Shown: positions 6,972-15,431 of the stretch, piece by piece
Position numbering within the stretch: position 1 is the stretch's first letter
How the letters are laid out: every line of letters starts with the position of its first letter
Virus record (IMG/VR): IMGVR_UViG_3300042505_001681
Location: 1-29,123 of that record
From: a virus
DNA length: 29,123 nucleotides
Strand: one strand, 5' to 3'
Notes under the pieces: generated by a model
What the model was told of the DNA's origin: nothing
Database searches by the model: none
What the model saw: the letters and a program-made list of their open reading frames with translations, nothing else
Position numbers and translations under genes: made by a program

Positions 6972-6999
6972 ATCATAGCTAATTATGCCATATTGTCAA
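6972..6999 (-). promoter_or_regulatory. Promoter of the membrane-protein gene
   Basis: On the minus strand TTGACA (6999-6994) is followed after 16 bases by TATGAT (6977-6972). The ATG at 6960 lies 11 bases past the -10 box, so the leader would be only about four bases. This lies in the 48-base gap after the upstream glycosyltransferase and would supply transcription of the distal island genes and dut. Confidence 0.65.
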
Positions 7000-7008
7000 T
7001 CTATAGTA

Positions 7009-7887
7009 TTATATGGATTTTATTATATCTATGATTTGTTGAGCACGAGTTTCTGCACGATGATGTACATTTACTTTGCTGTATATTCTTTCTGCCATAG
7101 TTTCACGAACATATTCGTTATTTAACAAATACTCTATTTTTTCAACAGCTTCTTTTGGAGTAGAATAATACATTATATCTTTACCATCTACAAATAGGTC
7201 ATATATCCCCGTGGATGTAGATATTCTATTTGTAACTACGGCAAGTTTGCAGCCGCCCGCCTCAAATAATCTACGAGTTACTTCGTCGTATCTGGCATAC
7301 TGAAACGCAACTGTGCCAGAATTATAAAATGATGTATTTTCTTGAGCAGGTATTTTTTTGTTTATGAACTTATCACCAAGCGCAGATTGAACATAATCCA
7401 CACCGGGTCTATCTCCACAAGTTGTGATACATACGTTCTTTCTGGGAATTTCTTCTTTATATTTAAATAAAAACTCATCTCCCCAGTGGTTGAGCCAATG
7501 AACGTGTTTAAATCCCATCTCCTTATATCTTGCACAACATCTCGCGTCCGGTGTATATATCGCATCCGCTATTTTTGCTCGCTCAAATCCCTGACCAAAT
7601 GTCTGTGGCTCGTCTCCCATATCAAGTATCAGTTTTGTTTTACTAATAGTCTTTAGTTTATTTAGAGAACTATCGAGAGAAGGCGATGTCCAAGGCCAAA
7701 AAACGCTTACGAAGTCATATTTTTCTATATTTGGATACAATCTATCCAAATTACAGTTAGCGGCATCAAACTTATATACATCTACGTTATGTCCCAATCG
7801 CTTGAAGGCAAATGAAAGTCCGAGAGGACAGTTCCAATACTCCTCTGGTTGATTTTCATCTCCGTGCCACAACATTGCTATGTTCAT
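7009..7887 (-). CDS. GT-B glycosyltransferase, CgeB-like
   Basis: The 292-residue protein looks like the CgeB/Glyco_trans_1_2 group of GT-B enzymes. The N-terminal Rossmann-like half starts MNIAMLWHGDENQPEEYW and has LSFAFKRLGHNVDVY. The C-terminal half has RRLFEAGGCKLAVV (206-219), LFVDGKDIMYYSTPKEAVE (231-249) and a typical tail with RETMAERIYSKVNVHHRAETRA in segments. These match the donor-binding half of that group. It would add a sugar of unknown type. The start overlaps the SDR stop as ATGA, and the gene ends 49 bases before the membrane-protein start. Confidence 0.8.
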   Translation of the reverse strand: MNIAMLWHGDENQPEEYWNCPLGLSFAFKRLGHNVDVYKFDAANCNLDRLYPNIEKYDFVSVFWPWTSPSLDSSLNKLKTISKTKLILDMGDEPQTFGQGFERAKIADAIYTPDARCCARYKEMGFKHVHWLNHWGDEFLFKYKEEIPRKNVCITTCGDRPGVDYVQSALGDKFINKKIPAQENTSFYNSGTVAFQYARYDEVTRRLFEAGGCKLAVVTNRISTSTGIYDLFVDGKDIMYYSTPKEAVEKIEYLLNNEYVRETMAERIYSKVNVHHRAETRAQQIIDIIKSI

Positions 7888-8708
7888 AGTTTTTCAAGTA
7901 TCTTATCCACCGCCTGAAATATAGTGTATTTTTGACGAAATCCAAGATTTCTTATCTTTTCGCAATCCATAAAGAAGTTCGGTGCTTGAACTATTTGATG
8001 AAACTCTGGTACATCAACGTATGTTATTTTACTTGTAGATCCGGTTTTTTTGATTGCATAATCAATGATTTCGACAAGTTTAATGCTTTCTTCTGTACCT
8101 ATGTTATATATTTCATTCAATTTTCCACTGTAAGTCACCAAGTTTATCGCAGCGCATACATCTTCAACGTGCATGAAGTTTCTGTAATTGTCACCTTTGT
8201 ATATGCTTACTGGCTCGTTTCTGACAATGTTTCCGATAAGATATTCCAATGCGTTTTTCTTTTTTCCTGCACCAACATCTCCGCCAATTACATTACACAA
8301 ACGTAATATTCTATAATTTCTGTGGAATGTGCGGCAAAACGACTCTGTTAAGTCTTCTGCTGTTTTTTTGGTGATTGAATAAAATCCTTTGGGATTACAC
8401 GGGTCTCCTTCCTTGGCTGGGCGATATTTGGTGTATCCCTCGCCATATACAAACCAGCTACTTACAAAGTTGAACGTGCCTTGAACGTTTGGCAATACAT
8501 CCATTAGCTTATTGAGATTGGTATTGATATCCTTATGAAGATCATCAAAGACATGATAATTGTGAGTTGTGCTAATAAGATACAGCACATCTTTCAAATT
8601 CTCGGACCAATTTTCGTCGCGAGGCATTATTATGCTTTTTTGCGGATATAGTTTGGCAAAATTGCTGCCAACAAATCCAGAGCCGCCGAATATTGTTAGT
8701 TCGTCCAT
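7884..8708 (-). CDS. NAD(P)-dependent sugar epimerase/reductase (extended SDR)
   Basis: The 274-residue protein is an extended short-chain dehydrogenase. The nucleotide loop is FGGSGFVGSNF (7-17), the catalytic Ser region is FVSSWFVYGE (81-90), and the YxxxK pair is Tyr110/Lys114 (GFYSITKK). FMHVEDVCAAINLV is the usual late motif of the family. Such enzymes act on nucleotide-linked 4-keto sugars as epimerases, dehydratases or 4-reductases. Its gene overlaps the end of the RfbH/E1-like gene by 13 bases. Together with that neighbour, this suggests the final 4-keto reduction or an epimerisation in 3,6-dideoxyhexose synthesis, as with CDP-abequose or paratose synthases. The exact reaction is inference. 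Confidence 0.82.
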   Translation of the reverse strand: MDELTIFGGSGFVGSNFAKLYPQKSIIMPRDENWSENLKDVLYLISTTHNYHVFDDLHKDINTNLNKLMDVLPNVQGTFNFVSSWFVYGEGYTKYRPAKEGDPCNPKGFYSITKKTAEDLTESFCRTFHRNYRILRLCNVIGGDVGAGKKKNALEYLIGNIVRNEPVSIYKGDNYRNFMHVEDVCAAINLVTYSGKLNEIYNIGTEESIKLVEIIDYAIKKTGSTSKITYVDVPEFHQIVQAPNFFMDCEKIRNLGFRQKYTIFQAVDKILEKL

Positions 8709-10006
8709 GTTGATAATACGGTTTCAATATGATTTAGATTATCCGAAGATATTGTTGGAGCACAGCCTAAAAAGAATACAAGATCAAGAACTTTGTTTGA
8801 TTCTGGATATTTCTTATAATCGTCGAGATGCTTGTATCCATTATGCACAAGCAAGTTTCCAGCAAAATAGTTTCTTGTCTGAACACCGTTCTTTTCCAAG
8901 AACGTAACGAGCGTTTCTTTTTGCTTTTTATCTCTGCAAATAATAGGCACGCCAAAAGGAACCCAATCTGTTTCAGCAAATGTGTTTGGAAAATTCAAAC
9001 CATCGACATACTTCTTCAATGCAGATTGTATTGCGTCTTTATTAGATTGTCTTGTCTTACAGATATAATCAAGTTTCTTTAACTGCTCTAGTCCTATAGC
9101 GCCTTGGAGGTCCAGCGGTTTCAAGTTCCAGCCGATTCTATTAAACACATATTTATGATCAATGATAAGCTCTGGGAACTCTGGTAACCAGTTTGAAAAT
9201 CTCTTATTACACGAACCGTTACACAACAAGTTGGCTGCTCCCACGCAATAGCAATCTCTACCCCAAGTAGCAAAACTTCTGGCCAAATCAACAATTTCCT
9301 GTATATCCGAGGATACCATTCCACCTTCAAGTGTTGTTATTTCGTGTGCTGGATAAAAAGAACAACTGGATACTACGGCATATTCGTTCAAATATTTCCC
9401 TCGCCACTTAGAACCAAGAGAATCGCAATTATCCAACAAAAGTTTAAGGTTATGCTTTTTGGTAATAGCGAGCATTTCATCCATGTCAGGAGGATTCCCC
9501 AATACTGGACTCAAAAATACTGCTCTGGTTTTTTCATTTATCTTTTCTTCGATCTTTACCAAATCAAAGTTCAATGTAGACCATTCAATGTCTATAAACA
9601 CAGGCTTTAGATTATTGTGTACAATTGCAGATACAGTAGTTGGAAATCCTACCGCAGAAACAATGATTTCATCGCCATCTTTCCATCCAAAATACTCTTT
9701 GCACGCAGCAATCAATAGTAAGTTGGCACTTGATCCGCTATTGCAAAAGAACGAAAACTTATTATTGATATGTCTTCCAAACTCTCGCTCAAATCTTGCA
9801 CAAGTTTCTCCGGACGAAGACCATTTGCCAAAAAGCAAAGTTTCTATCGCAGCAACAAGTTCTGTTTCATCAAAGTATGGGCCAGAATAATACACTCTCT
9901 TTTTGTCTTTCGCCACAAGATTGTGGGCAAATTTGGGAACAACCCCGTGTTTTTGTTGCATGCTAGCAACAAATTCTTGTATGTCTTTAGTATAGTCTGA
10001 ATTCAT
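8696..10006 (-). CDS. rfbH: RfbH/E1-type NDP-4-keto-6-deoxyhexose 3-dehydrase, iron-sulfur and PMP
   Basis: This DegT/DnrJ/EryC1-fold protein (436 residues) has His221 in place of the PLP-binding Lys (SFYPAHEITTLEGG, 216-229), the mark of the 3-dehydrases that remove the C3 hydroxyl of nucleotide 4-keto-6-deoxy sugars. The four cysteines known to hold the [2Fe-2S] cluster in the Yersinia E1 enzyme occur here as Cys194, Cys252, Cys254 and Cys262. This is exactly the C-X57-C-X1-C-X7-C spacing. Asp192 fits the residue that binds the cofactor ring nitrogen. The enzyme belongs to CDP-3,6-dideoxyhexose synthesis (abequose, paratose, tyvelose, ascarylose). Neither its reductase partner nor a 4,6-dehydratase is in the window. 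The symbol is by homology; the nucleotide and sugar are not proven. Confidence 0.9.
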   Translation of the reverse strand: MNSDYTKDIQEFVASMQQKHGVVPKFAHNLVAKDKKRVYYSGPYFDETELVAAIETLLFGKWSSSGETCARFEREFGRHINNKFSFFCNSGSSANLLLIAACKEYFGWKDGDEIIVSAVGFPTTVSAIVHNNLKPVFIDIEWSTLNFDLVKIEEKINEKTRAVFLSPVLGNPPDMDEMLAITKKHNLKLLLDNCDSLGSKWRGKYLNEYAVVSSCSFYPAHEITTLEGGMVSSDIQEIVDLARSFATWGRDCYCVGAANLLCNGSCNKRFSNWLPEFPELIIDHKYVFNRIGWNLKPLDLQGAIGLEQLKKLDYICKTRQSNKDAIQSALKKYVDGLNFPNTFAETDWVPFGVPIICRDKKQKETLVTFLEKNGVQTRNYFAGNLLVHNGYKHLDDYKKYPESNKVLDLVFFLGCAPTISSDNLNHIETVLSTWTN

Positions 10007-10011
10007 AACTT

Positions 10012-10728
10012 TTATGGTAAAGATTTATTGTTTTCAAAGTCCGCCGGGGCGTCGCTCATATATATATGCGAAGGATACAAATCACTGTGGTGACTTTTTG
10101 GATGAGAACTGTGGAAAGAGAATGGATTAAATTCCGGCGATTCTCCTATCCAAAATTCATAATAAAATCTGTCAAATATTTGAGGAGGTGTTCTCAACGT
10201 TCTTGCGTATTGGGATGTCGTCCACCACATATTACCAGAAAAATGAGGAGATACACGTTTGCTGCAATTTATTCCCGCACAATTATATTTACCAGAGCGG
10301 AGAATAGTAGCACAATCTTTGTATCTGGTTATATAAAAATAGTTTAGAAGATTTCTCCAATCCGTTTCTTGTGGCCGAGACTGCGTCGTTCCTTTGGTAT
10401 GCACATAAAGAATTAAAGAATCATTTGTTTTTGAAAAATCCGACGCTCCTTTTATTCCATTATATACCGTATTATATTTCTCTAGATTACCATTCGGGTT
10501 TAAAAACTCTCCAACGTTGCTGGGGGTTGTAATTTTTACAACCACCTTCGGTTTGTTTAAAATAATCTGCCGATACTCTTCTATTTCGGCGTCTCCGCCG
10601 ATTAAATACGCATAAATTTGTTCACATTCATCATACAACCCAGACTTATGCATTAATTCAAACTGTTCTGTTACAACTTCTCTCCAATTATTAATCAAAT
10701 AGCAATGATAGAATACGTTAATTTTCAT
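10012..10728 (-). CDS. Glycosyltransferase-like protein of polysaccharide loci
   Basis: The 238-residue protein starts MKINVFYHCYLINNWREVV and has LILYVHTKGTTQ (105-116), a helix WRNLLNYFYITRYKDCA, CAGIN and the strong motif PHFSGNMWWTTSQYA (161-175). The set YxHTKG plus HFSGNxWW is common in glycosyltransferase-like proteins of surface polysaccharide clusters and large viruses. I take it as a nucleotide-sugar transferase with unknown donor, without assigning a CAZy family. The C-terminus is rich in Ser, His and Pro (HSSHPKSHHSDLYPSH). Its start overlaps the end of the next gene upstream by 11 bases. Confidence 0.68.
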   Translation of the reverse strand: MKINVFYHCYLINNWREVVTEQFELMHKSGLYDECEQIYAYLIGGDAEIEEYRQIILNKPKVVVKITTPSNVGEFLNPNGNLEKYNTVYNGIKGASDFSKTNDSLILYVHTKGTTQSRPQETDWRNLLNYFYITRYKDCATILRSGKYNCAGINCSKRVSPHFSGNMWWTTSQYARTLRTPPQIFDRFYYEFWIGESPEFNPFSFHSSHPKSHHSDLYPSHIYMSDAPADFENNKSLP

Positions 10729-11449
10729 AGTTTTGTAATTTTTTAAATATATTTTCCCAATTTACGACGGGGCTCATGAAATCCGGTTCACAGTGTGTTG
10801 AATAACCCGGTATTGGATTGATCAGAGTTTTTCCCGTTGATGTAAGTTCATAAAACTTATCAAAGTCTCTCGTTAGACCGCCCGCAACATCGCAGTACTT
10901 TACGTGAATAGCAAAGTCCCGTTTGAATGTTTTACCCAAACAAGCATATGTGTTTGTTGTATTAGGAATCGTTTTCCAGTGAACACTTGGCGTAAGTCCT
11001 ACTTTTGACATAAGGTCTTCGTACATCTCAAAAAAATATTTATCGTTATGATCGTATAATGTTATATAGTCTACGTCAATATATTTAAATCCCTCTCTCA
11101 ATATTTTTGGCCAACCTATATTATGTAGATAATCATCTTCAACAAAATATAAAATATCATAGTCCGAGAAGTCGGATGCTTTGACTGTATCTAATAAGTT
11201 CAAAAAGCTTTTGGCATCATTTCCACCTTGCTTTTCATATAACTTGAACTTTCCTTTATACTTGTCGTTCTCCAAGAAATGCCCACTCCCCGTCAAAGTA
11301 CCGTCAAAGCATATGTTTAGTTCACAGTCTGTATCAAGCGTATTGATAAAACTGTTGAAACAACCTTCTCTAGTAAACCAGCTTGGTCTGGCCTTATTGG
11401 CTGAGTTACTGGAGAACTTACAATGTCTGGCAAATATCCTTATTTTCAT
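10718..11449 (-). CDS. GT-A-like glycosyltransferase with EDD motif
   Basis: The 243-residue protein has an N-terminal strand MKIRIFARHCKFSSNSANK, a middle NICFDGTL, and the metal-site motif YFVEDDYLHN (101-110) with Glu104-Asp105-Asp106. Later segments are YITLYDHNDKYFF, TYACLGKTFKRDFA and a terminal PGYSTHCEPDF. The EDD motif and the His near the end fit a GT-A transferase of the type found in phage and giant-virus clusters. Donor and acceptor are unknown. The start overlaps the stop of the fusion protein gene as ATGA. Confidence 0.7.
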   Translation of the reverse strand: MKIRIFARHCKFSSNSANKARPSWFTREGCFNSFINTLDTDCELNICFDGTLTGSGHFLENDKYKGKFKLYEKQGGNDAKSFLNLLDTVKASDFSDYDILYFVEDDYLHNIGWPKILREGFKYIDVDYITLYDHNDKYFFEMYEDLMSKVGLTPSVHWKTIPNTTNTYACLGKTFKRDFAIHVKYCDVAGGLTRDFDKFYELTSTGKTLINPIPGYSTHCEPDFMSPVVNWENIFKKLQNYEN

Positions 11450-12804
11450 ACTCGCTCAAATATTACAAAATTATTTTTGATCCACGAGACTGTTGACGCC
11501 ATTCTGGCTTTTATAGACTCTTCCTTTAACACAGCAAAACCTTTTTTCTCAAATATGGAAACGACTTCATTTATATTCTTTTCATTGAAATGCCCCCACC
11601 CTCCTTGACCACGGTATGCCCAGCTTATGAAGAGATATTTATCGCAGTGTCTAACGATATTATCTATTGCGGCGTCTTCAAATTCGGCAGGTATATGCTC
11701 CAGTACTTCTATACACATCACAGTTCCTTTTTTGTTGAGGTCAAAAGGAGCCCCCAAATTATAGTCGAGAATATTTTTATATTCCAGATTTGAATGACTT
11801 GACGCATGCGGTTCAACTCCAATTAGTTCTAGTCCTTGTGTTCTTTCCGATATATATTTCAGAAAATAGCCAGTAGCGCAACCAAAATCCATTATTATTT
11901 TTTGATTTTTGTCTTTTAAGAATGTTAACAAATAGTCCATTAACCCAGTATCCAAGTTTTCTGAATGATTTTCTGAACTATCGTTCCAGTTCCATGAACC
12001 TTTATCTAATATTTTTATACCCATAGCACCATCGTCGGTGACGGAAAATTGCTTTAAATAAGGCTCAACGACCTCATACTCTCGGTTATCACCGAATATG
12101 ACATCCTTTCCTCTAAAAGGTTTTTCAAATTCTTCATGTACCAAAGCAATCCAGTTTTTATCTCTATTGTGACTCCATGCGGTAACTTTTTTTAACATCG
12201 CTTGCTTACTTCTTACCCACGAATAGTGATGAATAAATGGCTTGCCGTCCAGCATACAATTTCTGGCTCTTTTCGGGCAGGCGTCGAATATACCAGATCG
12301 TTCGTGTTCATGAAATATTAAAGAATCATCTCGTACCAAAGGTCCGTTTTTGACTAGAACAATTGAATCCTCCGTGTGCTTGGTTCTATACTTGAAATCT
12401 CTAAAATAAAAATAGTTGGCTATTTTATAACCATCCAACATATTCCCACCTGCTTTTTGTTGAGAAAACCATTCAACGAATTTATCCGACTCAATTATTT
12501 CGTCAGTGTCCAACAACAAAAAATAATCAACATCCGATGATGCCAGCTCAAATCCAAGTTTTCTGGAAGCATTACAATGCCATCTAGAAGTCATTGATGG
12601 TTCATATGAAAATTCGACGAACTGAACTCCCGTATTTTCTCGAATGGATCGGCTTAATAGGTCTTTATTTTCTGGTGTTCCGTCGTGAAACCGATCACAG
12701 TATGGCACAATTATCTCCGATGAAAATGATCTTACACCGTCTATACACGGTTTAAGATACATGTAGTCATTTGTACAGTAATTTATTATAGTTGCTATTT
12801 TCAT
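11446..12804 (-). CDS. Fusion: GT-A glycosyltransferase plus SAM methyltransferase
   Basis: The 452-residue protein has two domains. Residues 1-250 are GT-A-like, with MKIATIINYCTNDYMYLK, a Rossmann-type start, and the DXD motif LLLDTDEII with Asp99 and Asp101. HHYSWVRSKQAMLKKV lies near 192-207. Residues from about 285 are a class I methyltransferase: the SAM loop is IMDFGCATGYFLKYI (304-318), the acidic ribose-binding site is GVEPHA, and motif III is VMCIEVLEHIP (362-372). A single chain could thus add a sugar and methylate it or its neighbour. This is inference; the family match is clear for both halves. The gene is separated from the mini-GDPD gene by four bases. Confidence 0.82.
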   Translation of the reverse strand: MKIATIINYCTNDYMYLKPCIDGVRSFSSEIIVPYCDRFHDGTPENKDLLSRSIRENTGVQFVEFSYEPSMTSRWHCNASRKLGFELASSDVDYFLLLDTDEIIESDKFVEWFSQQKAGGNMLDGYKIANYFYFRDFKYRTKHTEDSIVLVKNGPLVRDDSLIFHEHERSGIFDACPKRARNCMLDGKPFIHHYSWVRSKQAMLKKVTAWSHNRDKNWIALVHEEFEKPFRGKDVIFGDNREYEVVEPYLKQFSVTDDGAMGIKILDKGSWNWNDSSENHSENLDTGLMDYLLTFLKDKNQKIIMDFGCATGYFLKYISERTQGLELIGVEPHASSHSNLEYKNILDYNLGAPFDLNKKGTVMCIEVLEHIPAEFEDAAIDNIVRHCDKYLFISWAYRGQGGWGHFNEKNINEVVSIFEKKGFAVLKEESIKARMASTVSWIKNNFVIFERV

Positions 12805-12808
12805 TATA

Positions 12809-13243
12809 TTATATGTTTATGTCGTCTACACATACACCATGTATTTTGTGTGTATATCTATATGTTCTCATAAAAGTTTTATCAGGTAATACCAATATTC
12901 CACTGGAGGTATAATAATTTGGATATGCCCAAATAATTCCTTTGGACGTTAACGTGTATTTATCTTGGTCGTGCCAAAAACAATGCATTCCTATATCTCT
13001 TAATTTTTCCAATGCTTCTATGTTTTTGGCGTGGCACCATAAGTGCGATTCGTTCTGTTTTAAAAAAGACTCTTCAATTTTATATTGAGGAAAATCGTGC
13101 CCCAAAAACCAAACTCCATCAACTAATCTTACATCTATTTCTACATCAATACCCTTTGATATAACCAATTCAATTTGATCAGGTGTATTTTCCACACTGT
13201 GGTCTGGACCGTACAAATTTCCTCGGTGACTTACTATAATCAT
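12809..13243 (-). CDS. Mini glycerophosphodiester phosphodiesterase-like protein
   Basis: The 144-residue protein carries the GDPD signature order. It has SHRGN (5-9), ENTPDQIE (18-25), GIDVEIDVRLVDG with Glu35 and Asp37, and FLGHD (47-51) with the second His. Normal GDPD proteins are about 230-350 residues. This is a shortened barrel ending with HGVCVDDIN. The key acid/base and metal ligands appear to be kept, so it may cleave or bind a phosphodiester. It is one base from the HAD-nucleotidyltransferase gene, so the two probably serve one pathway that adds or remodels a phosphodiester-linked group. That role is inference. Confidence 0.75.
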   Translation of the reverse strand: MIIVSHRGNLYGPDHSVENTPDQIELVISKGIDVEIDVRLVDGVWFLGHDFPQYKIEESFLKQNESHLWCHAKNIEALEKLRDIGMHCFWHDQDKYTLTSKGIIWAYPNYYTSSGILVLPDKTFMRTYRYTHKIHGVCVDDINI

Positions 13244-13244
13244 A

Positions 13245-14612
13245 TTACTTTTTCAGATACAAGTCCAGGTCTTCTGGCGTACCCAGACCCCACATTTTGT
13301 CAACAGTGTATGTTTTAAAAATTTTTCCATCAGCAATTGCTTCGTTATATACCGGACAAATATAAAACTCGTTGTTCACTCTTAGGTTTTTGGATATCAT
13401 ATTTTCGGCATACTTTACATAGTCTTGACCCTTAGACCAGTAGTATATTCCCACCGAAGCCTTGTCCGATATTGGATTTTTTTCAGCAACCTCCGTTATG
13501 ACTCCCATTTCATCTGTTTTACAAAAAGACCATTTTGGGTGTGTGGAAGTGAATGTCAGAATACCACCGTCGATACCGTCGGCTTCCATACTATACATAA
13601 ATTTGGAAGACTCCCATTCAACATATTGATCCGAATTCGCAATCAAAAGTGGCTGTTCATTATCTATATACTCCTTTGCCAGCAAAGTTGTACAGGCGGC
13701 ACCCTCAGTAACAGAGTCTATTTGTATTATTTTACAACCCGGTGCAACATTGTTTAATACCGTTTCCAGACTATATCTGGAATAGTGTTCTTTCAATACC
13801 AAAAATATATAATTGGCTTCTATGTTTATGTTTTCAACCACCAACTGTATCATCGGCTTTCCTTCAACGTCAATAAGTGGTTTTGGGAATGTATATCCAG
13901 CCTTCTCAAATCTGCTCCCTCTACCGGCCATAGGAACTAAAATATTCAGTTTATTATTTTTCCATTTCATAGAATTTTCTTTTTTGTTTAAAAAGTTATA
14001 CGCGAACGAAATTATAGAATTGTCGTTTAAATCTTTTGGGCTACTAACTGGAAATAGCCTTGCTCCAGATGCTTCGGCGGCGGATCTTCCCACATAAGAG
14101 TCTTCAACTATTATAGTATTTTTTGGAGATACGTTTGCTATTATCATCGCACGCAAAAAAATTTCAGGGCTTGGTTTTGAGTGAGAAACATCCTCGTTTG
14201 ATAGAAAAAAATCCACGTATGGGATAAGTCCAAGTTTCAATAACGAAATGTTTACTGTCTGTCTGATAGAGTTGGAGCAGACGGCAATAGTATAACCAAG
14301 TTCTTTCAACTGTTTGAACTTATCTACAAGACTATCATTTTTTTCTACTGCACTCAACATTTCATACGTGAACAGTTGTTTATTTTTCCATACCTGCTCG
14401 TGAACATGCTCAGGTAATTGCTTATCTTTTTTCAGAAAATCCAATTTTGTCTTGGTACTCAATCCATCATATTTGAAGAGATGTTCTTTTCTGGATATGA
14501 TATATCTATAATCTATTTGAGCCAACGCCTTATTCAAAGCATTATAATGAATTTCCTTGGCGTCTAACAACACGCCATCCAAATCAAATATAATTAAACG
14601 AGATGGTATCAT
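13245..14612 (-). CDS. Fusion: HAD phosphatase plus nucleotidyltransferase
   Basis: Residues 1-210 form a HAD phosphatase: the nucleophile motif is IFDLDGVLLDA (Asp10, Asp12), VCSNS is at 111-115, Lys146 is in HSKPSPE, and VEDSYVGRSAA is at 169-179. Residues 215-455 form a sugar-nucleotide synthesis domain with VPMAGRGSRF (226-235), the Lys motif FPKPLIDVEG, EGAACTTLLA and the metal motif IANSDQY (324-330). One chain would dephosphorylate a sugar or polyol phosphate, and it or a partner would activate a phosphorylated compound with CTP or another nucleotide. An internal ATG sits exactly at the domain border (Met215), so the second domain might also be made alone. The gene shares one base with the FkbM gene upstream (TAATG). 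Confidence 0.85.
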   Translation of the reverse strand: MIPSRLIIFDLDGVLLDAKEIHYNALNKALAQIDYRYIISRKEHLFKYDGLSTKTKLDFLKKDKQLPEHVHEQVWKNKQLFTYEMLSAVEKNDSLVDKFKQLKELGYTIAVCSNSIRQTVNISLLKLGLIPYVDFFLSNEDVSHSKPSPEIFLRAMIIANVSPKNTIIVEDSYVGRSAAEASGARLFPVSSPKDLNDNSIISFAYNFLNKKENSMKWKNNKLNILVPMAGRGSRFEKAGYTFPKPLIDVEGKPMIQLVVENINIEANYIFLVLKEHYSRYSLETVLNNVAPGCKIIQIDSVTEGAACTTLLAKEYIDNEQPLLIANSDQYVEWESSKFMYSMEADGIDGGILTFTSTHPKWSFCKTDEMGVITEVAEKNPISDKASVGIYYWSKGQDYVKYAENMISKNLRVNNEFYICPVYNEAIADGKIFKTYTVDKMWGLGTPEDLDLYLKK

Positions 14613-15430
14613 TAATATACTTCAAATCCCCCGTAATTTATTTCTTTTTGCCAATCAGTTCTATCAAAATTCAACTTTACAGATTTTCCGTCTACGATTT
14701 GTATTGGATACCCAACGTCCTTCATTATAATATCAAGTAAATCTTTTTTCTCTCTTGGAATAGCTACGTGATCACACGGATATTCATTGTTTATTCGGAC
14801 CAGTATATAATCCAACGACAAAATTTTATTGAGCAATGTTTCTGAACTCTGCCCAAAACAATTCAACCACTGGTTTTCGACTTCAATAAACATAATAGGT
14901 CTAGAATTTTGAATAAGTTTTTCGGCACCTTCCAATAAAAATATCTCAGATCCTTGTACATCTATTTTCAAGAATGATACACCCGAACTTATAACTTCGT
15001 CAATTTTTATCATTTGTACTACATCCCCGCCACCACCAATTTTAGTTGCTCCTATATTAATTCCTTGAGGTCTATCTACGTCAACATAGTCCATTTGAAT
15101 CATTTTGTTCTCATTCCCTAACGCCACATTGAAACAAAATACATTTCGTAGGTCGTTGATGAATACATTACCACATAGCTGTTGATATATTACTCTCAAT
15201 GGTTCAAATGCCAAAACTTTTCCGGCGGGTCCAACCATTTTTGCCATCGTTACTGCATGATATCCCAAGTTTGCTCCGCAATCCAAACAAATATCTCCGG
15301 GTTTTATTACGTTTTTGGCTACATTATAAAAATGTGGCTCAAAATCTCCATTGTTCATCAATGCCTGCCCCAGTGCGTCGTTTGGCAATATCAAAAACTT
15401 ACCGTGTCTGGCTTCTATTATGTTTGGCAT
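14612..15430 (-). CDS. FkbM-family SAM methyltransferase
   Basis: The 272-residue protein has the FkbM signature. The SAM loop is CLDCGANLGYHAV (48-60), the acidic strand is VLAFEPL (72-78), and the typical FLKIDVQGSEIFLLEGAE runs over about 153-170. FkbM enzymes O-methylate sugars or polyketides, and in surface-polysaccharide loci they usually methylate sugar hydroxyls. Methylating a glycan made by this operon is the likely role. The gene ends in TAA sharing a base with the next start, and is two bases from the upstream glycosyltransferase. Confidence 0.88.
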   Translation of the reverse strand: MPNIIEARHGKFLILPNDALGQALMNNGDFEPHFYNVAKNVIKPGDICLDCGANLGYHAVTMAKMVGPAGKVLAFEPLRVIYQQLCGNVFINDLRNVFCFNVALGNENKMIQMDYVDVDRPQGINIGATKIGGGGDVVQMIKIDEVISSGVSFLKIDVQGSEIFLLEGAEKLIQNSRPIMFIEVENQWLNCFGQSSETLLNKILSLDYILVRINNEYPCDHVAIPREKKDLLDIIMKDVGYPIQIVDGKSVKLNFDRTDWQKEINYGGFEVY

Positions 15431-15431
15431 A

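Noticed and set aside
9459-9890. 143-codon plus-strand frame in the 3-dehydrase gene
   Set aside because: It is a shadow of the conserved dehydrase frame and shows no family motif.
13966-13970. Split of the HAD-nucleotidyltransferase into two genes
   Set aside because: The frame is continuous through the border and no stop is present; the internal ATG could at most give a second product.
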